Assembly: GCA_013399895.1 (NCBI GenBank)
Contig: VXBA01001575.1
Coordinates: 998,566-1,062,565 of the forward strand
Source: Serilophus lunatus
Taxonomy: Eukaryota; Chordata; Aves; Passeriformes; Eurylaimidae
DNA length: 64,000 nt
Direction of reading: 5' to 3'
Shown here: positions 24,301 to 39,300 of the stretch, piece by piece
Layout: each line of letters opens with the position of its first letter
Numbering within the stretch: position 1 is the first letter of the stretch
Translations under genes and position numbers: made by a program
Notes under the pieces: model-generated
Database searches by the model: none
What the model was told of the DNA's origin: nothing
Seen by the model: the letters and a program-made list of their open reading frames with translations, nothing else

Positions 24301-27300
24301 ATAATTATTTCCTATCTCTGTCCAGGGGCAATTACCTCATACATAATGAGTGTTCCATTCTCCGTATGAAAAGAGCAGGACACGTTTTGACACATACCAC
24401 AACAAGTATGGTGACTGAAGGAAGGAATATATATTTGATTCTAGAAAGAAAAAAACAAAAAAGTTATTTTAAACATATAGTATATGGAAATTCTTTGATT
24501 CCTGAAACTAAAAATACCAAGAAAAAAAATGGATAGACAGATCGAAAGATGGATGTTCAGATACATATGTTTACATATGCTGCTAGAAATTGCCTCTCAA
24601 AATTATCTCAAAATAATCCTGTAGACACAAGATACACATCATGACTGTTAAATTTTCATGTTCTTTCTGAGTTAATAGGACTAGAAAAAGTCTTCACCAA
24701 AACTTTTACCCTAATTGTGTAGTTGTGCTCACTAGTTGCATCATTCCTGTATTGTAAGGATACTCACAGCTTCACATTGCTGGGAACAGTTCATCATTGT
24801 GAAATGCATGGCATGGTATCCTGTGTTCTGATCTTTTTCTTGTAAACACTGTACAGTGTAACAAAGATCTCCATCCAAGTACTGAATCACTGACTGTCCA
24901 GGATTCAGTACTGTGACCTCTTGGAAAATGCACACATCATCCTTCTCTAAAACCAAAAAGAAATAATTACCAGAGGATAAAAAAATCATCAGACAAATTA
25001 ACAGAATCATTGGTAAGACAAAGCAGGGCAAAGTTCTATGCACTTCAAAAACATTCTAACTTTTAGATTTGATTGGCTTGTGGTTTTAATTACCAAACAA
25101 GAGGGGGAAGAAGTAAAATTCAGCTTATGAAAATGTTACAAAATGCAAAACTGCCCAAAATTGATAGTGTTCCTACTACAAAAATAAAAAAACCTGTTGT
25201 TCTTATTTTGGAAGACTTCTACTATTTAATCAGCAATTCTGCACATCACAAGACGTTGCCTTTCTGTCAATTAAACTAGTACATCTCCAGTCACCTGTGG
25301 GCTAGTAATGTGCTCAAGCTGCACTATAAATATGTGCTTTGCTCCTGGAAGTAGTTTAGTCTGGGTTGCTGTCAGGACTACAGCATATCTCAAGCATCAC
25401 TATGCACAGTGCAGCTGAAGGCTAGTCTATACGGGGTAGCTGAGTGAGGAACGTGTCCAGAGGAGAGCAACGAGGCTGGTGGAGGGTATGGAGCATAAGC
25501 CCTATGAGGAACGATTGAGGGAGTTAGAGTTGTTTAGCCTGGAGAAAAGGAGGCTCAGAGGTGACCTTATCGCTCTCTACAACTTCCTGAAAGGAGGTTG
25601 CAGTCAGGCGGGGGTTGGTCTCTTTCACTGGGCAGCAGCTGACGGAACGAGAGGACACAGTCTCAAGCTGCATCAAGGGAGGTATAGGTTAGATATTAGG
25701 AATAAAATTTTTACAGAAAGAGTAATAAAGTTTTGGAATGGACTGCCCAGGGAGGTGGTGGAGTCACCATCCTTGGATGTGTTTAAAAAAAGGCTGGACG
25801 TGGCACTTGGTGACGTAGTCTAGTCTAGTTGAGGTTCTAGGGTAAGGGTTGGACTAGATGATCTTGGAGGTCTCTTCCAACCTAGTGATTCTGTGATTCT
25901 GTGAAAGGGATCAAAGGTCTCACCTTAAGACTGGCTACCTACTCTTGTGCTGGCTGAACAGGGCAGTTGCTCTGGTGTGAGTTGTTTCATCTGTGCCCAA
26001 AAGTGGACTAGAAGTTGCACTGCTTACACTCAGCAACAGTTCACAATCTGCTTCCTATTTGCCCCTCACTAGAGAGAGAGTACCTCACTCTGAAAGCACA
26101 GGCAGTTGATGGCAAGAATAGACACAAAATGGATGGGTTACCAGACAAAGCATCATAATCAGAAAAGAAAGCAGAACTGCAAAACTAAGTAGGCACCTAT
26201 TAAATCAACACAAAGAGAGTTTACATTTGAGAAGGTTACTATGGTTCTATTTCTGCCTTACTTGCATGCCCTTTTTGCTAGAAAATAAAACACAACAATG
26301 AGAAATATGAAAAAGTTACCACAAATGTAGTGAGTGCATCCACAAGCACTGGAAACGCTACTATCTATTTTTTTAACTTCTCCCTGAATATAAAAAGATA
26401 ACAGTTTGCAAAGTCACACACAATTAGATGTAGTGCTCAACAGACAATTTTTCTCTAAAAATGTAAAATATTACTTTTATCACTTCCACCCTTAGTTTCA
26501 TAAAAGAGAAAAATTGCAATGTACTCAAGAAACAGTAGCACATTCAGAGTTAGTCAATGTATTTATCTCTTTAAACAGAAAAAACACTACATTTTCTGTA
26601 AGAATATGTAAGAATAGCTGTGTAAATAAACAGTATTTTTTCCTGAGATAAAAAGTTATTTCAATAAGAAACATATTAGCAGAAGATTGCCTTCTAAAGA
26701 TTTTCTTCCAACAAATAGGTGAAATTAAAATTTAAAACTCCTGATTAGACTTTACATTATGCAGACTTCACACAAGGAACAAACCAAGGGCAGTTGATAT
26801 GGAAAATACGGTCACTATGATTATAAAGGGAGTTTGAACATTCATTCATCACTATATTCCAGATCACAGTCTCTATTATGACAAACTACATGAGGAGCAA
26901 AATATTTATGACTTTTCATATCAGCTAAATTCAATAATGTTAAATCATTTTAATCTAAAGCATAAATTATTAAAAAATAACACATTTTTCCAGATGGTAC
27001 ATATGATCAAAAAGCTCACTCGGCATTAATTATTTTTAAAAATGGGAATTATTTCTTTAGAAAACTTTACCAGCTTATTGTTTCATGTCAACATTGAACA
27101 GGATAATATTACAGGTGTTTTTCTTCTTTTAACATCTTACAATACAGAAGGTGATACTTCTCCAAGGAGTAGTTGACAACACTGTGCAGACACTTGTTTG
27201 AATTACATTCTTGAGCTGGGAACTGGGAGGCTGTACCACCCTGTTCCTGTTCGGCCTATCACCCTTTGCAAATAATTGAAAAAAGGAATTTAAAGGGAGG

Positions 27301-30300
27301 AGTAAGAGGGCAGAACACCATTAATAAAAACATGTAAAAGACACTACTTACCAATTTACAGGTCAGCATAGTAGCATTTTCACAACTACATTCTGAGAAG
27401 AAGAAAAGAACTTCTGTTAATCAGTTAGCTAACTGTTAGCTTTGATTAACAGCTGTAACAAAGGAATAAAGCAATCATTACCACAGTGCCATTCTGGGCA
27501 ACATTGCCCAAGTATTTTTTCCTTCACAGGTGTCATATCATCTGTGCAATTCATAGGAGGCTCAGAACAAAGACTTTCATCACAAACTATATGAGAAGAA
27601 AAGACACATATGAAAATTTACTCAAATTTATTTCATAGTTTCCAGCTTACATTTCTTTTTATAAACCATTCTTGAAATGTTATTTTAAATAAATTTTATT
27701 GTGTTTCTAAAGCATCTGAATTATATTTGGGACTAAAAAAATAAGCTAAGATTTTCAAAAATTGTTTTAGTTGCCTTAGAACATGTTGCAATTTTCAGAA
27801 AGCATCACACAGGAATCATTTAATATTCTTCATCCTTCAGAGTCACTCAAGATTAGAACCAGTACCAAAGACAATTAAAATCATAGTCTTTGGAAAACAT
27901 GGGGGTTTTAATTCTAATCTACAAACGTGCCATAACGCACACTTCTGTAAGGTAACAGGGAGCAACTGCCCTCCTGGGATGACCCTAATAAGAAAATACC
28001 TACCTGTCTTAACAATGGTGGCTTACTAGGATTCTGAAAGAAGATAATGCACTAAAATCTAACTTTCTACCCAGCAGAATTTGGCAAAAAACAATGCAAA
28101 AAGCCTCTGCAGAAACTTTCACCTGCGCAAAAGTGCTAGGAAAAGAAAGGACCAAAATACAAGAAAACTGAAACGAAAATTATTTAACTCCAAACTTAGA
28201 GGAAGGCAATTTAATTAGTTGAAATTACCCTGCAAGACTGCAATGGGACAAGACTGCAACAGCACAAGAGTTAATCTAAATTAAGAAGTTGCACTTGTAG
28301 ATATTACTTAAGATCATAGAGCACAATTTTTATGTTTTATGAGGCTACGAAAGAGACTACATGACACTGCAAGTATTTTTCTTCTCGCTGCAAAAGTGCC
28401 TAAACATTAATGGTGTTACAACATGCAAGATGTTTTAATACACAGACAATTATATATTTATACTCCAAATATAGGATTCAGTTTCACATTAATATATCAG
28501 TATTTAGATCATTGTGAAAATATTCTGCCTGATGAAGTAAATAACCTCTCAAGACTTCACTGACTGGGTTCATTAGACTACCACTGAGCATACCAAGAAC
28601 TTAGAACTTCAAATGCAGACATCCTCATTTGGATTTCTTAGTCTATATCTGAAGCCCACACTAAATGCTGAATCAAAAAAAATTATACACACACATACAC
28701 GTCATTTTTACTAAATTTGGCAACATACTTAACTGACAACAGTAACACTCACCGCAGTAGTAATGAGGACAACAGTAACCTATGGTATTAAGGTCTACAG
28801 TGAGAATTTCCCCTTCATTGCACAAGGGAACAGGCTCAATACAGGATTCACAAACTAAATTAAAAAAACAAAACAGACATTTACAAAGTTGCAAATAAGT
28901 TAGCATATGTGAATCCCACTTTATAGACAATATAGTAAGTAATATTGTGTTTGTAACTCAGGTAACAGAATTTTTATGGATTTTACAGATATAAAAATTT
29001 AACATAGTTCAAGTATCCTGTTAAAAATTACATTGGAAAGAAAAGATCCTCAAATCCAAGAATAATAATGCTCAAATCAGATGATCTGTGTGAAATCTCA
29101 CTGACCTCTCCAATAATTCCTCGCTTAAATTATTTGGTTTAGAATTATAGTCTGTTTTTGTAAATTCTTGATTATTCTTTAGTTCTCCATAACAATATTA
29201 GAAGCTTCTTACCACAGAGATGAGAGAAACAACAAGGATCTTCCTGTTTTGCTTCTACAACAAATTGATCTTCTCTACAGTCCAACTGGGAAGCATTGAA
29301 ACAAACTGAAGGATCGCATTCTGTAGAATGTGAAACAAACACTATTTTAAAAGAAGTCACTGAAACAATACTAAAAAGACAAAGAAAATATATTCTTCAT
29401 CTACTTACTAAAATAAAACATCACAAATTGACTGTAAATCAAAAGTGATGCAAAACACAAACACAAAAAATATTGGAGAATGTGGGGAAAAAAACATACA
29501 TCATTGTCTGGTGCTATTTATGGTGTCCAATTCCATTAACAGTCAAAACAATTGGGAATGCATATGTTTTTTTTGACATAACAAGTATGGAATCATTCCT
29601 AGTAACTGTGTGTTTGTATTTCCCTTACCACATCGGTACTGTGGACAGCAGGACAGAGAGTGGTAGCCTACCACTAATTTTTCATTGGGTTTGCACGTTG
29701 GAATAATGGCGTCACACAACGACATGTTACATTCTGTGGGATAAAAAAAACAAACAAGACAATCAAGTCTGGCATAAACAGATACAAGTGCAAGTTCTGA
29801 AGCTCAATGTATTTATACCATCTCGTATAGAGATCCACTAAATACAAGCAGCCTAAGTCAGCTTAAAGTGTACTCCGTACCATCATGTAGACCTTTGAGC
29901 TGGACCCAAGCAAGCAGTTACATTCCTCTGCTTCCTATATATGAAGACCACTAAAATGTCCCAGTGATATTCCCTAAGCAAACTGACAATATAACATTGG
30001 TTGCAGGTATCTAATGAGGAAAAGTACTGTATCACTTGGACCATTTGTTCTCGTTTTCCTTGAAGATGTTAAGAAGAAAAACATAAATTTTGCTTAATGA
30101 TTTAGGAGCAATAAGTTTATTCTTTTTCCTAAGAACCATGACTAGACAGAATTTTAGTATTCAGTGATCAGCTCACAGAAAACTGTTGCTGGGAAACAGC
30201 AGTATATCAGAGGATACTGCTTATCACACCAAAGCACTAGTAAGAAAAGCAAAAAGGCTCTGATGGTTGCCCAAATTCCAAAGGTACTTCTATCATTGAA

Positions 30301-33300
30301 TATGTATCAACTCATTATTAAATTCCATGCAAGAGCTTAAAAAATCATTTCTAAGAGAAGTTTTGTTTAACAGCTGGACGTCTAAGAAAAAAATTATTTC
30401 AATGAGCCAATTCTTATAAAGAAAAGAAGCCTGAATTCCTGGCCCAACCAGCCACAAGTACCTAAAAACTACTTCTGAAAAACGTTACCTTGAATCCTGT
30501 ATAAAATTTGGCAGCTGCCAGTAAATGTCAAGCACTGACCTTATACTTCTGCTACTGAAAACAACCTGGTACATACCACAGACTTTCTTGGGACAACAAG
30601 CTCTCTCTTCTATGACATGGACTATAACTTCTCCTTCTCGTTCACAAACTGGTGGTGGGTCCTCATTGCATTCAGGCTCTACTGCAACAATGCTTCCATT
30701 TTCTAAACAGCTGTACATGCAGCACCCTCTCATCGACCCATTCCAGATCTCCCCAGCGGAGTGGGGTTGTCCTTTACTGTCTGTACATGCTGGAAGAAAA
30801 AAAATCTACTACATCCCTTCAACAAATAGACAGCTCTCATTTCCTGTAAGCAACTCTGAATTGCACAAAATTATTGCATAAAATAATACATCAGTGAAGT
30901 ATTATGATAAAGGAATCCAAGAAAGGATGATGACCTTAAAAGCCCCAAAGGAACAAATATTTCACTATGAGTGAAAACAGGTGAGGGCAAGGGACATACT
31001 GCCCATACTATTCTTTCCTGAGTACTCAAGGAAGGAAAGTCTGGGAGCTAGCAAAGAATGGCCATCATTTTTTCCCAGAAGTACATCAGTGCTGGATCTT
31101 AAATCCAAGTATACTGAAACCACAACTTGCTGAGGACTGATACAGAAAAATTCTTACACTGAATTCTGGTTCATGTTATTGTATCTGCAAAACTACTCTG
31201 TCCTGCTGTACTTACTACATTTTTCTTCTGGTATACAGAGGTCAGAGTCTGTTCTGTGCAGAATGGTGCCACTTTTACACACACAGTCTTCCCTTAAATA
31301 GGAGCAGGGTGAATCTTCATAGAACCATTTATTCAAGCATGTTTTGGCTTCACAGGGTTGGACACAAGGCTGGTATTCCTTCCCCTCAGGACAACTCAAT
31401 GCTGCAAGGAATGAAAAGAGAACATGGAGTGCTTCTGTTATTCTTTCAACATTTCATTGGATGAATAGGTAGCAAGAACAAGTGAGTGTATCACAGAAAG
31501 TATGCATTTAAACTTTTTAAATTACTTTAGGTGAGCAACTCATTCAAGAGAGATTAAAACTCCTTCACGACACTTTGACTGAAAGAATACATCTTAAGAA
31601 CTTGTACCCTGATTTACAAATGCCGTGATTAAATGAGTACTTACAATAATAACAAATGTAATATATTTTTAATTCATTACTAAACACTAAATCACTAAAG
31701 CCACATGGGCTATAGAATATGGTTACATGCTTACAACAGTAATCAGCTGTCCTCCATTTAATGCAGATGTTGTGCTTGCTGCACAAAGCCACATATGCAG
31801 AAAGTGCATCACATTCATAATTCCAAAAATAAGTACTGTTGATCCACATCTTCTCACAAAATTCCTGTGGTGACACCTAGGAACATATTTCAATTGGAAA
31901 TTAACAAGTATTAAAATAAAACAAAATCAAAATAACTCAAATAAATTATTAATTATGGGAAAAATCAATAGTAGGGCATAAATTAAAAAGCACCTTTTAT
32001 GTCAGAACACTCATTTTGCAAAATTTATATTGCCGGAATTCTAGTGCTCCTCAATAAACACAGAATACAGTCCTAATGAGATTGTCACACTACTTACATG
32101 AACTGTTTAGTATAGCTCTGACACCTAAAAGTCAACAATCTCAACTAAACATTTCTGCTATACCTTTCATACAATCCTTCTGCGAATGAATTATTCTCTT
32201 TCTATTTCTGTAGGACCTGATGGTTTACGTTACTGAGTCTAAATTTCTGTTGGTTTTGTTTGCATTTGTGACAAGGTGAAAAAGTCAGATTTTGCTTCAT
32301 TCTGCCTATTCACTACTGTGCTGTAGGCCAGTTCTCCCTGTGGTTTCAGCAAATCTTCAAGCAGTCATTCACTTCTAAAAAAGTTCATTATACTGATGCC
32401 TCTGTCATCTATCATTGTCCAGGTGCTTCATGTCACTCCGTCCACCCTGGCTCTGCCACCATCACGTGTATGACAAAAAACCCAAATTTCTTAATGGATG
32501 AACTTAGTGCTTGAAAATTTTGATGCTATGTCAGGTTTTGCTATTAGAGATGCAATATCAAAGTTCTCTTGGGAACATATATAGAGTAGGAATTCTGATT
32601 ATCCATATTTCCTTAAATTATTTTAAAATTAGACATATCAAAACAATTATTCAAAGCATCCTACTACTCACAGGTGCTATTCTCCCTTCTTGATTCCAAA
32701 CGTCTTACCATTGCTCCCTCTGTGGCAAACGTCTATTAATCTTTATTTTAAAAAACAAACAGACAAACTTCAAACCTCTATAGTTCCTTCCTTTCTGAAG
32801 AACTCTCTCCATTTTTTGCTACCTGGGAAAAGTGAGGAGAGTTCTTAGGTATTTGAAGGAAGGGGCTTAGCTGCCTGCAATACTTTCAACAACATATTTC
32901 TGTGATGCAAACTGAAATGTAACACAATGCAAAGGGTGGAAAGGCATAAGAAGTGAATCAGCATTCTAAATATGTTTATCCATGACAACTAAAGGACCAC
33001 TTCAGTAATTAATCCTTTTTATTTTTTGTTAAGTCAGACCTCAGGGATTTGGCGCTTCCTCATTTTCTGTTCTGGGTAGTAGCTATGCTGCACTACCAAT
33101 CTCTAGTGGCAGTCTGCGTGCTAAAGCTATATCCCTGTTAGGAAGTACATTTTTCAGAAACAAATTATAGTGATTTCTGCAAGAAATGCTACCAAATTGT
33201 CCACATAATAGTGACTATGTCAAAACCTTTTTAACTGGAAATTTCTTTAGTCCAATAGCCTGACTGCATGAGTTGCTGTTGTATGCAGGAGAAGCATGCG

Positions 33301-36300
33301 GCTTTCAGTTCTAGTGACCCATACCAAGTGTTTAATAAAACTAACTCTTTTGAATTGTGTTTGTCTTGATGTGATGATCTCTTGTCCCTCCTTTGATAAT
33401 TACCTCTTAATAATTTAAAAATAAATAATTTTTAAAGCAGCATAATTGCACAGGGATCAATATAGTTGTGTGTTTACAATGGACAACACAACAAAAGTAT
33501 TAAAGGCAACATGATGGGGGTATTAAAGCTGCTCAGTTGTTCAACTTGTGAAAATAAGCAAAACATAAAAAATTAAAACATAAATATATCTCTTTTCTTA
33601 ATTATGCCAGTTTTTTCACCTGCAATTTTCCTGATCTTTGTACTCACTTTCTTGTGACAAGGGATGAAAATGCCTCTGTTTAACAGTTGCATACAGTATG
33701 TGCAGTTGTCTTCAGTACAGTTTCTCACTGGCCTCCTGGTTGTTACATCAAGTGATTTCTCAATTTCCCAGCTCTTAATGAACATTTCAATTTCCTCCAT
33801 ATTTGTAATTATAGTCTTGTTTTGCATTTTCAGGTCATCACTAGGATCTCCATTACACACCCCTGGAGACAGAACATCATATTCAAAGCACAAACATGCC
33901 ATATGCCTTCTTTTGCGAAAGAAAAGTGCCCTTCATAAGGTAAGATTACATTGTGTCAGGCTGACCTGTGCAACTTAGTTACATGAGTTTATAAATGAGG
34001 GGAACTATATGTCTACTGTAGTTCCAACTTTCTGATCATGACTTTATTTCTCAGCTCAATGGCTTAGAAAAACTAGCAGATCATACAATACAGCTAATAT
34101 CTTTCCCAACAATTAATTCGCTTTTGAGAAAAACTGCTAACAAAATGGAATGTGAGTGTAGCAAATTCACTGATATAGCACTAGATTTTGAACTCTTTTT
34201 ACTGAATAGTAGTCAGCTCCTTGGCAGTAACTGTAGATGGCTTTCAAATTAACTGCATGTCACTGATAATTTGACATATTGAAACTTAATCAAACATTCT
34301 AAATGCAAGAAGTTATGAAAAGAATCTTTTGGTTAAAAAATTGTTTTCTCTAGAGAAAACTCAATTACTCAATTTATTAATACAAAACCACTGAAAAAAC
34401 CCACCCAGGCCCCTGACATTAAATGGCTATCTGAATTCAATATTGTAGGTATTCTGTTGATTCATCAACTAAAATATATGATTCCTATGAGCACACAACA
34501 CATAACCAATGTCAAAACTTTAATCTCCATACTAATGGTTTGTATCTCAGGCACTGATCAGGCAAAATTCCTCTGTCTTGCTTTTACTTTCATTCTGCAT
34601 TATTGACCACAGCCTAATCCCTTGCCTTCATGCTTCCAGCCCTGCAGTCCAATCCTCTCCAGTGTTCCTTGTTAGATCTTGGCTGGCTTGGTGTGACAGG
34701 CTGCTATTCTTTAAAACAGCATGGAGAAATACAGAAGACTGTATTTGCATGATAAAAAGGATTTGACAGAAACACCACTTTTCTTAACTCTTTTACTTCT
34801 TGTTCCAGATCACAAACTGCTGACATTAAAATTTATAGGGTCATGCTAGAGAACTGCAGAATCAATACTTTAAAAATGATGCCAATTTAGCACATAGTCC
34901 CAGAATTTTTACTATTACATGAGGGAGAGGATCAGAGAATCCCTGAAGGAACAAACAGCAGAGAATAGGAAAGAAGCACTAAAGAAGGCTTCAGACCTTA
35001 CCGCAAATATAAGGTAGAACAGCACTTTAAAGCAAAGTTTGGATTTGTCCACAGTCTTCCTCTTTTTATCTTCTTGTGACACAAAGAGCAACTATTCTAT
35101 AACTTTTCTATAATTCTTCCTGCATTTGACCTCATCTCATCCCACTCTTTCAGCATGCATAGAGAGGATGGCATGATACTAGGGAAAGATGTAGGGCCAG
35201 CCTTCACCTTCTCTCAATAGCAATTGATTTTGAAGACTTGATTTGTTTATATTTAAAGCATATCTGAATTATTTTGTTTGCTTTTAAAACTAAAAGTGGC
35301 TTAAAGGATTATAAATGTTCATTTTCCTTTTCAATATGGGGTAGATTATATAAAATTACAATGCAAATTTATAAAAAGACTATCAGGGAAGCCTGAAATA
35401 TGCTAAATTTACTATCATTGTAATTCAAGCCTGAGACACCTCAGCACAGTTTTGGACCCTAGATCTAAACTCAAGAGGTCTTAATTCAGATTCATTATCT
35501 TCAGGAGACTTGGACCCTTTCCAAGATACACCTTTTGTCAGTATGTGCATAGCAATAAGCTGCCACTGCTAACATCAGACAGTTATTCTTTTCTCCATAA
35601 TCACTGAAATATACTGCCACTACCTGAAATTCTTTAGCAGTCACTTCTCCATTGAATATTTAACCCTTTTCTTTACTGTATTTCAACAATATTCTTAAAA
35701 AATAAGCAGTAATAAGTAAATTTTTAAAAGTTATTTAGACACAATGTACTGATCACTACTCGTTCTGAAAAGTACTTCAATAGCACAGAGTGCTTTTAAC
35801 CAGAATGGTTAATGTATTATTATTAATTAACAGTATTTCAAAAGCCACCTCACATAAGATTGTCAGCGTAGTTAATGAGGGTCACAAAGAGAGCTGTGGG
35901 GACAGCTGGTCACAGACACAAAAAGTTGCAAATTTCAAATGAGAAGTTATTAAATGAGAAAAAAGTTGTGGCTGTAGTCTCACCACAGAGTCCTTCCGTC
36001 TTCATTGATGTGTTAGAGTGTAATCCATACTGTATGTCTATGATGCCTGTAACATGAGCCCACTTGATGTTAATACCAGCTGGGGTATTAACAACATACA
36101 TTGCACCAGTGTCCTGAATAGTCAGTCCTTCTTTTGAAAATGGTAATGGTTGAACTACAGAATCCACTACTACCTAAAATAAACCAAACACATTTGAGGA
36201 ATAAAAACAGATTGCAATGATGAATTTTATATGTATTTCCGTTTTATAACTTAGATATTTTTTACAGCCTCTGCCAGATACATTCACAGTGCTTAAGTCA

Positions 36301-39300
36301 CAATACTTCCCATCAGTCTCATTTCCTATAACTGCAAATAGGCATGAGAAAAAAAAACCTTTCTAATTACAGAAGTAATTAATCTTATTTATAATATATT
36401 GTATAATAAAAAAAAAACTCATTCCAATTATTCAGAGTTGTCTGTTCTGACTTGTTATTGACTAGCAGGAAAGGCAGATTAAGTATTTATCCCATCTTGG
36501 AATATTTCTGTTTAGTTTTAGGGTTTCTGGAAATACAGTCTCAAGTATAACTGCTTTTTCAGTTTCTGTAAAATCTCTAAAGAACTTTGAAGTGTCATTT
36601 TAGATAAATGACATATAAGTGAAGTTGATTATCAGAAATGTATATTGTTTTTCTTCTAGGATACCATAAATTAATGTGAACCTGAACTGCGAAAGTAATC
36701 CTAATCCTGTAGTATTTAATTTTAATTATGATTTATTCAATTCTACAACAGAACAGCTCTCCAACTATTTTTTAAGTGTACACTTGTTGTATACTGTTGA
36801 TATATACTTACTTTTCTTGCTAAACGATTGATAAGTACTTCACATGTGTGTGTCGTGACACTTAATTTCTTAAAACAGAGCCCTGAAGTGCTCTCAGGCG
36901 GAACCTTGAAAGAAAATCGATAAACAAGTTTACTTACTATTGTTTTTCTAATTCTGTGCAGTGCTATTGGGATTTTTTCTTCTATATCAATGCATTTTGT
37001 AATTAGTAAAATAACCAAGTACTTACTAGTTTTCTTATTGAATTTGCACTCTGGAAAACATTAAAAATAAATTAGAAGTGCAATGATAAAAAGAAGTATT
37101 TTTATTTAGCAAAAACAAGTTGACTACTTTCTTCGTCTTTAAAGTTCTTCTACAATCAGCTAAATAATTAATTGAACATAATCTTTATAAATAATTAAAA
37201 ATACATATTCCCCAGCTAATGTAGAGCATATACTGAAAGACTCTTTAAAAAAACATTTCTTAAAGGACTACACCTACAGACAATGTGTTCTGCATTCCCA
37301 CCTATAGACTGTAACCAAGAAATCTAACAGAAAACCTCTAAAACAGTGCACAAATTTGTACTTAACAGTCTTAAAGTTCAAGTGTACAGTTGCCCAGTGG
37401 GATTAAATAAGAGTGATGGGAAGGAAAGAAGTCTGTTGAAGTTCCTTATCACCTACTTTTTTATCCACAAAACAAAGATGGAAACAAGCCAGTTGCTCAA
37501 GGGCTGCATAAATTGGGACTATGGGCAATGCAAAGGAAATGTATGTATAGACTCTATGGATGATATTGACCTGACCTACAGTGACAATCTAAAAATAAAG
37601 TGGTCACGTCCCCTCTGTAGGCAATGCAGAGTTAGACAACTACAAAGAACACTCATCAGAGTAATCCCAAAGTAATTAATGTTTTCCTAAAATAACTACA
37701 AAACATTTTCTGTGACTATTCAAAATGTTCAAAATATTGTGAAGTATAAATTGAAGGCTACAGGAAGACTTGTGTGGGAAGAACATGAAAGGAGACATGC
37801 AGATTCAGAAGTTATGTCATCTCTTATAATTCAAAAGTAACCTACATTTGAATTTCCTTACAACATAACACAGCGATTACTATTTAATCTGAGACAAAAT
37901 GCATTTATCTAGACAGCATGATTAAGCATACTCCTTAAAAATTAAATAACTTGCTGTTTTTCAACAAGTATGGTTTTTATCTCTAAGTTTTGACATATTT
38001 TTGCAGAATTTCACACCTATAGCACAAAAATTCAAGATGCTATTACAAGCAGAAATGCAAGAATCTTACCTGATTAGCAGGACATTTTTCAATATGAGCA
38101 ACAATAATTTCCCCTGGTAACTTGACTAAAATGTAGGAAGCCATATTACAGAGGGCTATGTTGTTTCCATCAAATGTAATAACACTCAGTTCAGACAGTA
38201 CAGAACATTGACCTAAAAAAGTCATTTAATGAGGTTACCACAAAACCAAACAGAGGACACTTCTAAAAACTTTCATTTCAAATAATATTTGCTTTCACAT
38301 ATACATTCATGTATACATTGATGACCTTGTTTTGTGGACAGCATATTGAGCCATAAGCAGAAATAAGTGTTTAGGTTACTCAGTGGAAATACCTTAACCA
38401 ATTACTGATTACCATTGGTTAATTACCATTAACAAATAATTGCAAGATTATGACTTCTCTTTAGACTTTTTGCTCCCTTGGCAGACACTCATCTGCCAGT
38501 TTCTGCAGTTTCTAAGCACGAGTAACAACTGCAATTAGAGTAACTGAAATTTGGGGGTTATGTCTTTCAGAAAATTTCTTCAAAAAATTTTGAAATCTTA
38601 ACATTTCTACTGATAGAAATTCTGAAAATTCTGAGCTGGAAACCATTGATGTTCATGCTGCAGATATCATTTCAGTATTTTCATTCAAAACAAAGTCTTT
38701 TGATTCTCTTGAATGTCATGATATAATGTGGTTGAATGTCAATACAAAGATACCAAAACATTCAGAATATTTGATTCTATTTTGCTGATGAATAGCTCTT
38801 TTAAATTCATTCCTGTATTCAGTTTCCTACTACCACTGTAATAAAGCCTCAATTCAGAACTTGAAATTTACAGACCAGGACTCTATGTTTTCATTTAAAA
38901 ATAAAACAGTGACTTACAGGGACATTCCCATTCTGGACAACAACTATCAGTGTTAACTTGAACTGGCATTCCTTGAAAACCACAATCTGGCTTCTGCACA
39001 TCCTTAGGGCAGTTCCTTGAAAGGTTGTATAACATCCAACCCATATTAACACATACATACTGGCTACATTTGTCAACAGATTCGAGGTATTTTGGCTGTC
39101 ATATAAGGAAAAAAAACAACCACAATCAGCTTTAACTTCATTGCCCTTATGAACTCCGAGTGATTACTTGTACATTCCCCCCTCTGAGAGAGTATCAGCA
39201 CATGTACCTGTCCCTCATCAGTTAGTTTGGAATGATTTGTATTTATGTGGTTGTAGCACACAGACAGTTGTGGTTGGCAACTGTCCATTCAGCCACACCC

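Larger units (their letters stand above)
15311..26319. other. OTOGL 3' introns
   Basis: Introns 15311..17777, 17858..21803, 21850..23380, 23519..24335, 24441..24767 and 24947..26319. Only the CR1 at 25448..25904 is recognisable. The many open frames of 60-110 codons here have no splice or domain support. Confidence 0.6.

Noticed and set aside
30525..30881. 118-codon plus-strand open frame
   Set aside because: It is the antisense shadow of the OTOGL exon 30577..30789.
37346..37675. 109-codon plus-strand open frame
   Set aside because: Lies in an OTOGL intron, no recognisable motif or start context; consistent with chance.
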